From: Flavobacterium turcicum
GTDB taxonomy: Bacteria > Bacteroidota > Bacteroidia > Flavobacteriales > Flavobacteriaceae
Direction: 5' to 3'
Length of the DNA: 64,000 nucleotides
NCBI RefSeq assembly: GCF_011365745.1
Contig: NZ_JAAOBY010000002.1
Coordinates: forward strand, 62,001-126,000
This document shows positions 45,077 through 55,052 of this stretch, one piece after another. The position numbers and the translations under genes were made by a program. The notes below the pieces were generated by a model. The model did not search any database. It was not told the origin of the DNA and was given only the letters and a program-made list of their open reading frames with translations. How positions within the stretch are numbered: position 1 is the first letter of the stretch; every line of letters starts with the position of its first letter.

Positions 45077-47623
45077 TTACAAGTTACTTGCTTCGCCAGC
45101 TTTGTGCACTTTTACAGTTAATTCCTGAGCTCCTTCTTCGATATCCATGAAAATTTCGTCACCTACTAGAATTTTTGAAGTAATTATTTCTTCGGCGAGT
45201 GTGTCTTCTACATATTTCTGTATCGCTCTTTTTAGTGGTCTAGCACCAAATTGTTTGTCAAAACCTTTGTCAGCAATAAATGCTTTTGCAGTATCTGAAA
45301 GGTTTAAATTGTAACCCAATTCAGCCACACGAGCATATAGTTTTTTCAGTTCGATTTCAATGATCAAATCAATATCATGTTTTTCAAGTGCGTTGAATAC
45401 AATTACATCATCAATGCGGTTTAAAAATTCAGGAGCAAATGTTTTCTTCAAAGCATTTTCAATAATACTTTTCGAATTGTCATCTGCTTGGGCCACTTTT
45501 GCAGCTGTACCAAATCCAACGCCTTGACCAAAGTCTTTTAATTGTCTGGCACCCACATTAGAGGTCATGATTATAATTGTATTTTTAAAATCAATTTTTC
45601 TACCTAAACTGTCCGTTAAAAATCCGTCATCAAGAACCTGAAGTAACATATTAAATACATCAGGATGTGCTTTTTCGATTTCGTCTAATAATACTACACA
45701 ATAAGGTTTTCTTCTTACTTTTTCAGTAAGTTGTCCGCCTTCTTCATAGCCTACGTATCCTGGAGGCGCACCCACTAATCTTGAAATGGCAAATTTCTCC
45801 ATGTATTCGCTCATGTCAATACGGATTAACGCATCTTCTGAGTCAAATAATTCTTTTGCTAAAACTTTAGCCAATTGTGTTTTACCAACTCCTGTTTGAC
45901 CAAGGAAGATAAACGATCCAATTGGTCTATTTGGGTCTTTTAATCCTGCACGGTTACGCTGAATAGAGCGTGCTATTTTAACAACGGCTTCTTTTTGACC
46001 AATAACTTTGTTCTCAATTAGCTCTGGTAATTTTGCAAGTTTGTTACTTTCTGTTTGTGCAATACGGTTTACGGGAATGCCACTCATCATTGAAACAACA
46101 TCGGCTACATTATCCTCAGTTACTTCAATGCGGTTGTTTTTAGCATCTTCTTCCCATTGTTCTTGAGCAATAGCAAGATCTTTCTCGATGCGTTTTTCAT
46201 CGTCTCTCAGTTTGGCAGCTTCCTCGTATTTTTGTTTTTTAACCACTACATTTTTCATCTCGCGAACTTCTTCTAATTGACGCTCAAGATCTAAAATTTG
46301 CTTCGGTACTTCGATATTGGTAATGTGTACACGTGAACCTGCTTCGTCAAGTGCATCAATTGCTTTGTCTGGTAAAAATCGATCAGACATATATCTGTCG
46401 GTCAATTTTACACAGGCTTCAATTGCCTCAGGTGTAAAAGTCACGTTGTGGTGATCTTCGTATTTGTTTTTAATGTTGTTCAAAATCGTAATTGTTTCCT
46501 CAACTGAAGTCGGTTCAACAATGATTTTTTGAAAGCGTCTTTCCAATGCGCCATCTTTTTCGATGTATTGACGGTATTCATCCAAAGTTGTAGCTCCAAT
46601 ACATTGAATTTCGCCACGAGCCAGAGCCGGCTTAAACATGTTAGATGCATCCAATGAGCCTGTAGCGCCACCAGCCCCAACGATTGTATGGATTTCATCA
46701 ATGAACAAAATAATGTCATCGTTTTTTTCAAGTTCGTTCATGACCGCTTTCATACGCTCTTCGAACTGTCCTCGGTATTTTGTTCCAGCAACTAAACTTG
46801 CTAAATCTAAAGTTACCACTCGCTTGTTAAAAAGTGTACGCGAAACCTTTTTTTGTATAATACGAAGCGCTAAACCTTCTGCAATTGCTGATTTTCCAAC
46901 TCCTGGTTCGCCAATAAGTAAAGGATTGTTTTTTTTGCGACGGCTTAAAATTTGCGATACGCGTTCTATTTCTTTCTCGCGTCCTACGACAGGATCTAGC
47001 TTGCCCTCTTCGGCCATTTCGGTTAAGTCACGACCAAAATTGTCCAGAACTGGAGTTTTTGATTTTTTATTGGATTTGTTTGTCGGATTGTTGAAAGTTC
47101 CTTCTTTCAAACTGTCATCTTGTCCTGAATCGTCATTGTAAGACTCATTGCGTGGCAAGTTTTCTCTGAAATCTTCGTCGTTTGGCGTCATATTAATGTA
47201 TTGTTCTTTGGCTATATCATAATCTATTTTTAGCTTATTCAATAGCTTGGTTGTAGGATCGTTCTCGTTTCTTAAGATGCATAGCAGTAAATGTGCGGTA
47301 CTTATTGAGGTACTTTGGAATACTTTTGCTTCTAAAAAAGTAGTTTTTAAGGCGCGCTCTGCCTGCCTAGTCAAATGTAAATTTTTCTTTTCTACATTGA
47401 CCTCTAGGGTAGGGCTTGCAGGACTTAATATTTCTACTTTTCGACGCAAATGTTCTAGATCAATATCTAGGTTGTTCAATATCTGAATCGCTTTTCCGCT
47501 GCCATCTCTCAAAATACCTAACATTAAATGCTCAGTACCTATAAAGTCATGACCCAAACGCAAGGCTTCTTCCTTACTGTAGGTTATAACGTCTTTTACT
47601 CTTGGTGAAAAATTATCATCCAT
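45077..47623 (-). CDS. clpC: ATP-dependent Clp protease ATP-binding subunit ClpC
   Basis: An 848-residue Hsp100 unfoldase that feeds ClpP. The N-domain has two repeats (about 1-150, RVKDVITYSKEEALRLGHDF and HLTRQAERALKTTFLEAKVF). AAA1 carries Walker A in GEPGVGKSAIAEGLA and AAA2 carries GQTGVGKTQLAKVLA. A UVR-like coiled middle region has KYEEAAKLRDDEKRIEKDL, and the ClpP-docking VGF loop is in GQGVGFGTAAK. The ATG at 47623 (MDDNFSPRVKDV) is preferred over one 24 codons upstream: it fits the family, and a TAAATTTA promoter-like element lies at 47642-47649. ClpS is encoded at 56750. Confidence 0.95.
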   Translation of the reverse strand: MDDNFSPRVKDVITYSKEEALRLGHDFIGTEHLMLGILRDGSGKAIQILNNLDIDLEHLRRKVEILSPASPTLEVNVEKKNLHLTRQAERALKTTFLEAKVFQSTSISTAHLLLCILRNENDPTTKLLNKLKIDYDIAKEQYINMTPNDEDFRENLPRNESYNDDSGQDDSLKEGTFNNPTNKSNKKSKTPVLDNFGRDLTEMAEEGKLDPVVGREKEIERVSQILSRRKKNNPLLIGEPGVGKSAIAEGLALRIIQKKVSRTLFNKRVVTLDLASLVAGTKYRGQFEERMKAVMNELEKNDDIILFIDEIHTIVGAGGATGSLDASNMFKPALARGEIQCIGATTLDEYRQYIEKDGALERRFQKIIVEPTSVEETITILNNIKNKYEDHHNVTFTPEAIEACVKLTDRYMSDRFLPDKAIDALDEAGSRVHITNIEVPKQILDLERQLEEVREMKNVVVKKQKYEEAAKLRDDEKRIEKDLAIAQEQWEEDAKNNRIEVTEDNVADVVSMMSGIPVNRIAQTESNKLAKLPELIENKVIGQKEAVVKIARSIQRNRAGLKDPNRPIGSFIFLGQTGVGKTQLAKVLAKELFDSEDALIRIDMSEYMEKFAISRLVGAPPGYVGYEEGGQLTEKVRRKPYCVVLLDEIEKAHPDVFNMLLQVLDDGFLTDSLGRKIDFKNTIIIMTSNVGARQLKDFGQGVGFGTAAKVAQADDNSKSIIENALKKTFAPEFLNRIDDVIVFNALEKHDIDLIIEIELKKLYARVAELGYNLNLSDTAKAFIADKGFDKQFGARPLKRAIQKYVEDTLAEEIITSKILVGDEIFMDIEEGAQELTVKVHKAGEASNL

Positions 47624-47879
47624 ATTATATATTTGATCTCGTAAATTTAATGAATTGCATTTTGAAAAACAAAAACCGTTCCTCTTGTTGCGCATGTCAG
47701 CTAAGAGACAAAAAATATCACGATTTAAGAGTTAAATTTACCTTAAATTATCAACTAAAAGCAGGTTTGATTTTGTTAATAAATCATTGAAATATGTTGC
47801 TGTAAATTGGTAAAAAAAAATCTAAAAAGTGTATCTTGGCACGTTTTGAAACTAATATAATATTTTAATATAACAACTT

Positions 47880-50522
47880 ATGTCTGAAGGAGAAAAGTTA
47901 ATTCCTATTAACATAGAAGATGAAATGAAGTCAGCTTACATTGATTATTCAATGTCTGTAATTGTATCTCGAGCGCTTCCAGATGTTAGAGATGGTTTAA
48001 AGCCTGTACATCGAAGAGTTCTTTATGGTATGTATGATTTAGGAGTTTTTTCAAATAAAGCCCATAAAAAATCCGCCAGAATTGTAGGAGAGGTTCTTGG
48101 TAAGTACCATCCGCACGGTGATACTTCTGTATACGATGCCATGGTGCGTATGGCTCAGGAATGGAGCATGCGTTATTTATTAATTGACGGTCAAGGTAAC
48201 TTTGGGTCTGTTGATGGTGATAGTCCTGCAGCAATGCGTTATACTGAGGCTAGAATGCGCAAGATTTCTGAAGAAATCATGGCAGATATCGAAAAAGAAA
48301 CAGTCGATTTTCAATTGAATTTTGACGATACTTTATATGAACCTAAAGTAATGCCCACGCGTGTTCCGACTTTATTAATAAACGGCGCAACAGGAATTGC
48401 AGTAGGTATGGCTACTAACATGCCACCACACAACCTTACCGAAGTAATTAATGGAACATTAGCTTATATCGACAATAACGATATTGAGATTGACGAGTTG
48501 ATGACACATATTAAAGCACCTGATTTTCCAACAGGAGGTATTATCTATGGGTACGAAGGAGTTCGTGAAGCTTTCAAAACTGGAAGAGGACGTATTGTCA
48601 TGCGTGCTAAAGTTGGTTTTGAAGAAGTAGATGGAAGGGAGTGTATCATTGTTACTGAAATTCCATACCAAGTCAATAAAGCAGACATGATTAAGCGTAC
48701 TGCTGATTTGGTAAACGATAAAAAAATCGATGGTATTGCTAATATTCGTGATGAATCGGATAGAAACGGAATGCGTATTGTGTACATCTTAAAACGTGAT
48801 GCTACTCCAAACGTAGTTTTAAATACACTTTATAAGTTTACACAATTACAGTCTTCATTTAGTGTAAACAACATCGCCTTGGTAAAAGGACGTCCGCAAA
48901 TGTTGAATCTGAAAGATATGATTCATTATTTTGTAGAGCACCGTCATGATGTGGTTATTCGTAGAACACAATTTGATTTACGCAAAGCCGAAGAAAGAGC
49001 TCATATTTTAGAAGGTTTGATTATTGCTTCAGATAATATTGACGAAGTAATAGCATTAATTAAGGCGTCTAAAAATACTGAGGAAGCTCGTAATAAATTG
49101 ATGGAGAGATTTCAGTTATCTGATATTCAATCTCGTGCCATTGTCGAAATGCGTTTACGTCAATTAACAGGTCTGGAGCAAGACAAGTTAAGAGCGGAGT
49201 ACGAAGAGATCATGAAATTGATTGATCATTTAAGAGCATTATTAGCTGATATTAATTTGAGAACGGCTTTGATAAAAGAAGAACTTGAAGAAATTCGTGA
49301 TAAGTACGGTGATGAGCGTCGTTCTACCATTCAATATTCTGGTGGAGACGTTAGTATTGAGGATTTGATTGCCGATGAAAATGTTGTAATTACAATTTCG
49401 CATGCAGGTTACATCAAACGTACCAACTTAACAGAATACAAAACTCAAAATAGAGGTGGAGTTGGACAAAAAAGCGCAGGAACTCGCGATCAAGATTTCT
49501 TAGAACACATGTTTGTGGCTACAAACCATCAATATATGATGTTCTTTACTCAAAAAGGAAAATGTTTCTGGATGCGTGTGTACGAAATTCCAGAAGGAAG
49601 TAAAACAGCTAAGGGTAGAGCCATTCAAAACTTAGTGAACATTGAAAGCGATGACAAAGTTAAAGCTTTCATTTGTACCCAAGACCTTAAGGACAAAGAT
49701 TATATCAATAGTCACAACTTAATCATGGTTACAAAACAAGGTCAGGTAAAGAAAACTTCATTAGAGAAATACTCAAAACCGCGTGTAAATGGGGTGGCGG
49801 CTATTACAATTAAAGAAGGTGATGAGTTACTTGAAGCAAAATTAACTGATGGCGAAAGTCAAATTATTTTGGCAGTTAAATCAGGTAAACTTGTTCGTTT
49901 TGAGGAAACTAAAACACGACCAATGGGTAGAACAGCGTCTGGGGTTCGCGGAATTAGCTTGAAAGACGAGTCGGATGAAGTAATTGGCATGGTTACTGTA
50001 GCCAAAGATAATATCAACGATTCACAAATTCTTGTTGTAACTGAAAACGGATACGGAAAACGTACCAAATTAGTTGACGAGGATGGAGAAGATGTGTACC
50101 GTATTACTAATCGTGGTGGTAAAGGTGTCAAAACACTTAATATTACCGAGAAAACAGGAAACTTAATATCGATTAATGCAGTTACTGATGCTGATGATTT
50201 AATGATTATTAATAAATCAGGACTTACAATCAGAATGGCAATTGAAGATTTACGTGTAATGGGGCGCGCAACTCAAGGAGTGAAATTGATCAATTTGAAA
50301 GGTAAAGACTCAATCGCTGCGGTAACTAAAGTAATGAAAGACGATGTTGCCGAGGTTGTTGTTGACGAAGATGGAAATGTTTTAGAAACAGTTGCTATCG
50401 AAAGAGTTAAACCTGTATTGGAAGTGTTAGAAGAAGAAGTTGTTGAAGAGGATGAAGACGACGAAGATGAAGTTATCGAGGACGACGAAGATGTTGAAGA
50501 CGAAGAAGAATCTGAAGAATAA
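47880..50522 (+). CDS. gyrA: DNA gyrase subunit A
   Basis: An 880-residue type II topoisomerase subunit that cuts and rejoins DNA during negative supercoiling. It has the N-terminal DNA-cleavage region with [20 protein letters not shown], the active-site Tyr in [10 protein letters not shown], and the resistance-determining loop [17 protein letters not shown] (Thr at the position of E. coli Ser83). The C-terminal six-bladed propeller carries the GyrA-box-like [12 protein letters not shown]. The extreme C-terminus is strongly acidic ([20 protein letters not shown]), the kind of tail that tunes supercoiling in other gyrases. gyrB is not adjacent. It is followed by a TPR protein after 38 bp. Confidence 0.96.
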   Translation: MSEGEKLIPINIEDEMKSAYIDYSMSVIVSRALPDVRDGLKPVHRRVLYGMYDLGVFSNKAHKKSARIVGEVLGKYHPHGDTSVYDAMVRMAQEWSMRYLLIDGQGNFGSVDGDSPAAMRYTEARMRKISEEIMADIEKETVDFQLNFDDTLYEPKVMPTRVPTLLINGATGIAVGMATNMPPHNLTEVINGTLAYIDNNDIEIDELMTHIKAPDFPTGGIIYGYEGVREAFKTGRGRIVMRAKVGFEEVDGRECIIVTEIPYQVNKADMIKRTADLVNDKKIDGIANIRDESDRNGMRIVYILKRDATPNVVLNTLYKFTQLQSSFSVNNIALVKGRPQMLNLKDMIHYFVEHRHDVVIRRTQFDLRKAEERAHILEGLIIASDNIDEVIALIKASKNTEEARNKLMERFQLSDIQSRAIVEMRLRQLTGLEQDKLRAEYEEIMKLIDHLRALLADINLRTALIKEELEEIRDKYGDERRSTIQYSGGDVSIEDLIADENVVITISHAGYIKRTNLTEYKTQNRGGVGQKSAGTRDQDFLEHMFVATNHQYMMFFTQKGKCFWMRVYEIPEGSKTAKGRAIQNLVNIESDDKVKAFICTQDLKDKDYINSHNLIMVTKQGQVKKTSLEKYSKPRVNGVAAITIKEGDELLEAKLTDGESQIILAVKSGKLVRFEETKTRPMGRTASGVRGISLKDESDEVIGMVTVAKDNINDSQILVVTENGYGKRTKLVDEDGEDVYRITNRGGKGVKTLNITEKTGNLISINAVTDADDLMIINKSGLTIRMAIEDLRVMGRATQGVKLINLKGKDSIAAVTKVMKDDVAEVVVDEDGNVLETVAIERVKPVLEVLEEEVVEEDEDDEDEVIEDDEDVEDEEESEE

Positions 50523-50560
50523 ACATAAATTAAAACAATTATAAATTAAATTAGAATACC

Positions 50561-51829
50561 ATGAACAGTAAATATGTAGTATTAGCATCAGCGTTATTGA
50601 TATCAGTAACTACTTTTGCTCAAAAAGACCAAATTAAAGCTGCTGAAAAGGCTTTAAAAGGTGGTAAATCTCAAGAGGCGGCCACATTTTTAACTGAGGC
50701 GGAGTCATTAATTGCTAATGCAGCAGATGCTGAAAAGGCACAATTCTTTTTTGTTAAAGGAAATACATACCTAGATTTAGCTAATAAAAATGTAAATACC
50801 GATGCTAGTCTTTCAACCGCTGCCAAAGCTTTTCAAGATTTGCTTGATGCTGAAAAAGCGTCAGGGAAATCAAAATTTTCTGCACAAGCAACAAAATCAG
50901 TAACTGATATCAAAATTAAATTGATCAATAGTGCTATTGCAGATTCTAAAATTGAAAAACATGCAGAAAGTTCTAAAAAGTTATACGATGCCTACTTGTT
51001 AGATAAAAAAGATACCATCAATTTGTACTATGCAGCTTCAACTTATGTAAATGCTAAAGATTACGACAAAGCTTTGGAACTTTATGGGACTCTGAAAACT
51101 TTGAATTATTCTGGTAAGGGCACCAGTTTTTTTGCTGTAAATAAGTTAACTTCTCAGGAGGACTTCTTTACAACTGCACAAGAAAGAGACCGTATGGTGA
51201 AACTTGGTACACATGAAAAACCAAGAACAGAGGTTGTACCTTCAAAAAGAGGAGAGATTATTAAAAACATGGCTTTAATCTTGGTTGAAAAAGGAAGAGT
51301 TGAGGAGGCTAAAAAAGCAATTTCAGAGGCACGTAAAGCAAATCCAGAAGATGGGTCTTTGGCTTTGACCGAAGCTAATTTGTACCTAGAAACGAAAGAC
51401 TATGACACTTACAAAAAACTAGTTTCTGAAATTTTAGAAAAGAATCCGAATGATGCCGAGCTAATTTTTAATTTGGGTGTTCTTAGCGCTAATGCGAAAA
51501 ACGTAGTTGATGCTGAGAAATATTATAAAAGAGTAATCGATATCAATCCTCAATACGTGAATGCTTACATTAATCTTGCTGCCATGAAATTGGAAGATGA
51601 GAAGGTAATCATTGATGAGATGAATAAATTAGGAAATTCTACTAAAGATCAAAAACGTTACGATGAATTGAAAAAGAAAAGAGAAGATTTGTTCAAAGCA
51701 ATGATTCCATTCTTAGCAAAAGCAGTTGAATTAAATCCAACAAATCAAGATGTATCTAAAACATTATTAGGTGTTTATAATGCTCTTGAAATGACTGCTG
51801 AGGCAAAAGCTTTGAAAGCAAAAATGTAA
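50561..51829 (+). CDS. secreted tetratricopeptide-repeat protein
   Basis: A 422-residue protein with a signal peptide (ALLISVTTFAQK, residues 10-21) and mainly helical repeats. The C-terminal half contains clear TPR units: KGRVEEAKKAISEARKANPE, then AELIFNLGVLSANAKNVVDA and EKYYKRVIDINPQYVNAYIN. An N-terminal helical region, IKAAEKALKGGKSQEAATFL, may be a more divergent repeat set. It lies 38 bp after gyrA and may be co-transcribed with it. TPR proteins of this type often scaffold periplasmic or outer-membrane complexes; no partner can be named. Confidence 0.85.
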   Translation: MNSKYVVLASALLISVTTFAQKDQIKAAEKALKGGKSQEAATFLTEAESLIANAADAEKAQFFFVKGNTYLDLANKNVNTDASLSTAAKAFQDLLDAEKASGKSKFSAQATKSVTDIKIKLINSAIADSKIEKHAESSKKLYDAYLLDKKDTINLYYAASTYVNAKDYDKALELYGTLKTLNYSGKGTSFFAVNKLTSQEDFFTTAQERDRMVKLGTHEKPRTEVVPSKRGEIIKNMALILVEKGRVEEAKKAISEARKANPEDGSLALTEANLYLETKDYDTYKKLVSEILEKNPNDAELIFNLGVLSANAKNVVDAEKYYKRVIDINPQYVNAYINLAAMKLEDEKVIIDEMNKLGNSTKDQKRYDELKKKREDLFKAMIPFLAKAVELNPTNQDVSKTLLGVYNALEMTAEAKALKAKM

Positions 51830-51848
51830 TTCAAAATTGTATTTAAAT

Positions 51849-51881
51849 AAAAAACCTGTCTTGAAAGAGACAGGTTTTTTT
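51849..51881. terminator. bidirectional terminator between the TPR and histidine kinase genes
   Basis: AAAACCTGTC pairs with GACAGGTTTT around a short inner stem-loop, with A and T tracts on both sides of two convergent genes. Confidence 0.88.
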
Positions 51882-51902
51882 ATGTTTTGTAGGTTTTTAA
51901 AA

Positions 51903-52991
51903 TTATTTGAACGAAATGGTAAAAGTGGTTCCTTCATTCGTTTTACTATTAACCGAAATATTGCCGCCCAAACTGCTGATATGATTGTAAACCAGATACA
52001 ATCCGATGCCACTACTGTCTGAATTATCATGAAATTTTTCATAGAGGCCAAAGACTTTATCTTTTACTTTTTCTAAATCAAAACCAATTCCCTGGTCGCT
52101 AAAAATTAATTGTTTGATACCATTATTATATTTTGTAGTTATAAAAATATTTGGTGAACTATCAGCTTTACTATATTTAATGGCATTGCTTAACAGGTTT
52201 AAAAAGATACTTTGCAAATAGCCTTTATTAAAATCTATTTCGTCAAAAGCAGTAAAATCAGTTGCTATAGTAGCTTTAGAGTTTAAAACCAATGATTTGA
52301 TTGAAGCTGTTACTAACGCCAAAGTTTCGGGAATATTTAGGGTTTCAATTTGGGCGTGTAAATTTTCATTAACAAGTAGTTGATCAAGTGAATCATTGAG
52401 TGTATTTCTTAAATTTTGACTTGTTTCCTGTAAAATGTTTATTAATTCTAGAGTTTCGCTATCGTCAATTTTCGAACTGTCTATCAAGTTGAAAACAGCA
52501 AGCATATTATTCAGTGGCGATTTTAAATCATGCGAAGTTTTATGTGAAAGTACTGTAAGTTCCTTATTGATTTGAGTTAGTTTTGCTAGTAAAATATTGC
52601 GTTCTTCTTCCCTTTTTTTTGTATGAGTAATATTTTTTGCAATAGCATATACTAACTTTTCTTCCATTACAGGCATTGAAGTCCACGACAACCAAATGAT
52701 TTCTCCACTTTTTGTTAAGTATCGATTTTCAAAATTAAGAAGTGGTTTGTTTTTGTAGACCTGCTCCCTGGTTTCAATTGTATTTTTTAAATCAGCTTCA
52801 TGCACAAAACTACTTATAGGTCTAGCATAAAGTTCTGCTTCTGTGTATCCTAATGTTCGAGACACAGCTGGATTTATTCTTTTAAAATAACCGTCAAAAC
52901 CTGCAATACAAATAAAGTCTGCAGATATTTTAAAGAAATTATCAAAATGATAAATTCCCTCAGAATCAGGATTTTCTTTGTTTTTAGTCAT
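51903..52991 (-). CDS. PAS-domain sensor histidine kinase
   Basis: A 362-residue soluble kinase without membrane segments. A PAS domain spans about residues 15-125 (FFKISADFICIAGFDGYFKR, LYARPISSFVHEADL). The dimerisation/phosphoacceptor helix holds the H-box TVLSHKTSHDLKSPLNNMLA, with His in SHDLKSP. The catalytic domain shows the N-box FLNLLSNAIKYSKADS, the G1 motif FSDQGIGFDLEKVKD and the G2 motif SSGIGLYLVYNHISSLGG. No response regulator is adjacent, so this is an orphan kinase. The signal sensed by the PAS domain is unknown. Confidence 0.93.
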   Translation of the reverse strand: MTKNKENPDSEGIYHFDNFFKISADFICIAGFDGYFKRINPAVSRTLGYTEAELYARPISSFVHEADLKNTIETREQVYKNKPLLNFENRYLTKSGEIIWLSWTSMPVMEEKLVYAIAKNITHTKKREEERNILLAKLTQINKELTVLSHKTSHDLKSPLNNMLAVFNLIDSSKIDDSETLELINILQETSQNLRNTLNDSLDQLLVNENLHAQIETLNIPETLALVTASIKSLVLNSKATIATDFTAFDEIDFNKGYLQSIFLNLLSNAIKYSKADSSPNIFITTKYNNGIKQLIFSDQGIGFDLEKVKDKVFGLYEKFHDNSDSSGIGLYLVYNHISSLGGNISVNSKTNEGTTFTISFK

Positions 52992-53150
52992 GATTATTTC
53001 ACCTAATGATACTGTTTCTAAGCTAAATAAAAAATTAAGAAATGTTTATATTTTGTTTTGACGATTAAACAGTTCGTTTCCAAATCTAGTCAATATTTGT
53101 CTATTACACGGGTAATTTTATCACAATGTTTTTAACATTAAATCTTAAAC

Positions 53151-53187
53151 AAAAAAACAGACTCTTTGTTGTAGAATCTGTTTTTTT
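53151..53187 (-). terminator. terminator after the barrel-protein gene
   Basis: AACAGA pairs with TCTGTT, with an internal mismatch and further TCT/AGA pairing. A and T tracts flank the stem, 25 bp beyond the stop. Confidence 0.75.
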
Positions 53188-53211
53188 GTACTTTGAATTA
53201 TTGTGATAGTG

Positions 53212-54072
53212 TTATAGTTTAAATATCCCACCAAAAGCTATGATTCTTTGCAAAAAGAAAAAATCTTGTGAAGCACTATCCGCGGTGCTTTGCGTGGTGC
53301 GAATGTCTGGCATGTTGATGTAACCGCCTTTGATTTCTCCTTGAATATAAAAATGTTTAAAAAAAGTAACATTTACACCTGCTTTTACCGAAGCTCCATA
53401 TCCTGAAACATGAAAATCGTCGTGTCGCTCTTTGCCAAGCAAAGTAGTATTAGTTTTCGGATAAAGTACTCCTGCGCCAATACCTTCCGTAAGATTCACT
53501 TGAATTTTATCAGTATTCGTAATTTTAAATAGTTTGGAAATATCATCATAACGCGATACTTCAGTATGTACATAGTTTAAACCATCGGTGTGCTCGTACA
53601 TTAAAAAATCTTCAGTCAATTCAATCGAGGAATTATTATATACTCCGTCAAAAGGCGTTCCTGCTGCAATTGTACCACTAATATTAGCCGTTTGACCTTG
53701 AGTCATCACATATTTCATGTGGTCAACTCCAAGGGCTACACTATAATGATCATTAATAAAGTAACCCAAACGCAAATTAGTTTGTGGGATGGTCATTTTA
53801 GTGGGGTTGATATAGTCAACGTGCCAACCCTTAGGTTTGTCATGCGCCGTTATGTTATTTAGGGTGAAATTATAATCAGCACCCTTAAAAGTCACATCAG
53901 ATTTACTATATGTTTCTCTGTTTCCGCCCCATGATACAAAAAACTTCCCTTTATTGTGTGCTGTATATTTATCTTGAATTTTAATATCGTCTTGAGCTTG
54001 AACCCTATTTCCAGCCAAAACTGTTAAAAATGCAGATATAAAAATTATTTTTTTCAATTGTTTAGTTCTCAA
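53212..54072 (-). CDS. outer-membrane beta-barrel protein of unknown function
   Basis: A 286-residue protein. A signal peptide (IIFISAFLTVLAGNRVQAQ) is followed by many short amphipathic strands with aromatic girdles (RLGYFINDHYSVALGVDHMK, ASVKAGVNVTFFKHFYIQGE) and an aromatic-rich C-terminus ending GGIFKL. The pattern is that of an 8- to 12-strand outer-membrane barrel, the type often called OmpW-like or simply outer membrane beta-barrel. The start lies 3 bp after the kdsA stop, so the two are translationally linked in one operon. That suggests, without proof, a link to the LPS or outer-membrane assembly step. Confidence 0.75.
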   Translation of the reverse strand: MRTKQLKKIIFISAFLTVLAGNRVQAQDDIKIQDKYTAHNKGKFFVSWGGNRETYSKSDVTFKGADYNFTLNNITAHDKPKGWHVDYINPTKMTIPQTNLRLGYFINDHYSVALGVDHMKYVMTQGQTANISGTIAAGTPFDGVYNNSSIELTEDFLMYEHTDGLNYVHTEVSRYDDISKLFKITNTDKIQVNLTEGIGAGVLYPKTNTTLLGKERHDDFHVSGYGASVKAGVNVTFFKHFYIQGEIKGGYINMPDIRTTQSTADSASQDFFFLQRIIAFGGIFKL

Positions 54073-54075
54073 AAA

Positions 54076-54894
54076 TTAGAATTTATTCACAGTTTGTCTA
54101 ATAGCCACAAGCTTAGTCATTAAAGCTTCAAAATAATCTAAATGTAGCATATTAGCACCGTCACTTTTAGCATTAGCAGGATCAAAATGTGTTTCTATAA
54201 AAATTCCATCTACTCCTGTTGCAATTCCGGCCTTGGCAATCGTTTCAATCATATCTGGGCGTCCACCCGTCACACCTGCAGTTTGATTGGGTTGTTGTAA
54301 AGAGTGCGTTACATCAAGTACCGTTGTAGCATAGTTTTGCATTGTCGGAATACCTCTAAAATCAACAATCATGTCTTGGTACCCAAACATTGTTCCTCTA
54401 TCCGTAACCATCACATTGGTATTGTTGCAATCCAGCACTTTTTGAACGGCATGCTTCATACTTTCTGGACTCATGAATTGTCCTTTTTTTAAATTCACAA
54501 CTTTACCAGTATTAGCGGCTGCAACTACCAAGTCAGTTTGACGTACTAAGAAAGCAGGAATCTGCAATACATCAACATATTGAGCAGCCATGTCAGCATC
54601 TTCATTGGTGTGAATATCAGTAACGGTTGGAATATTAAAAGTTTCAGAAACTTTTCTTAGAATTTTTAAAGCTTTTTCGTCTCCAATTCCCGAAAAACTA
54701 TCTATTCTAGAACGGTTTGCTTTCTTAAAGGAACCTTTAAATACAAATGGAATTTGAAGATTGGTAGTAATTCCAACTAATTTTTCAGCAATTTGTAATG
54801 CCATTTCTTCGCCTTCAATAGCGCATGGTCCAGCCAATAAGAAAAAATTGCCGCTATCAGTATGCTTAACTAAAGGGATATCTTGTATGTTCAT
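54076..54894 (-). CDS. kdsA: 3-deoxy-8-phosphooctulonate synthase
   Basis: A 272-residue aldol-condensing enzyme that makes KDO 8-phosphate from phosphoenolpyruvate and arabinose 5-phosphate for the LPS inner core. Markers are the N-terminal FFLLAGPCAIEGEEMALQIA, PFVFKGSFKKANRSRIDSFS, the central VVNLKKGQFMSPESMKHAVQ and the phosphate-loop VTDRGTMFGYQDMIVDFRGI. The C-terminal IFIETHFDPANAKSDGANML is also typical. It is the first gene of a two-gene unit with the barrel protein. A palindromic repeat lies upstream. Confidence 0.96.
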   Translation of the reverse strand: MNIQDIPLVKHTDSGNFFLLAGPCAIEGEEMALQIAEKLVGITTNLQIPFVFKGSFKKANRSRIDSFSGIGDEKALKILRKVSETFNIPTVTDIHTNEDADMAAQYVDVLQIPAFLVRQTDLVVAAANTGKVVNLKKGQFMSPESMKHAVQKVLDCNNTNVMVTDRGTMFGYQDMIVDFRGIPTMQNYATTVLDVTHSLQQPNQTAGVTGGRPDMIETIAKAGIATGVDGIFIETHFDPANAKSDGANMLHLDYFEALMTKLVAIRQTVNKF

Positions 54895-54963
54895 AATGTG
54901 TTGTTTTTTAAAGTTGCAAAGATAGTCAGGTTTTACAAATTTGTTGGCGATTTTATTTTTTTT

Positions 54964-55049
54964 AGGAGCTCTTTCCTGCTATCCGTTGCAATCTTTTGCT
55001 TTTTGAAAATAAAAAGCAAAAGGATTTCCACTGCTATCAGGGCTAGGAA
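54964..55049 (-). repeat. palindromic interspersed repeat of Flavobacterium type (candidate structured RNA)
   Basis: The core is a perfect 12-bp inverted repeat, CTTTTGCTTTTT (54993-55004) with AAAAAGCAAAAG (55011-55022), around 6 nt. The flanks hold the related segments CCTGCTATCCG and CTGCTATCAGG, so CTGCTATC occurs on both sides. It lies between the lipoprotein stop and kdsA. I recall near-identical elements in flavobacterial intergenic regions; a link to the Rfam motif Flavo-1 is a possibility I cannot check here. Confidence 0.6.
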
Positions 55050-55052
55050 CGA

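Noticed and set aside
51767..52051. Open frames overlapping the TPR/histidine kinase junction on both strands
   Set aside because: They run through a terminator and inside conserved domains of the real genes.
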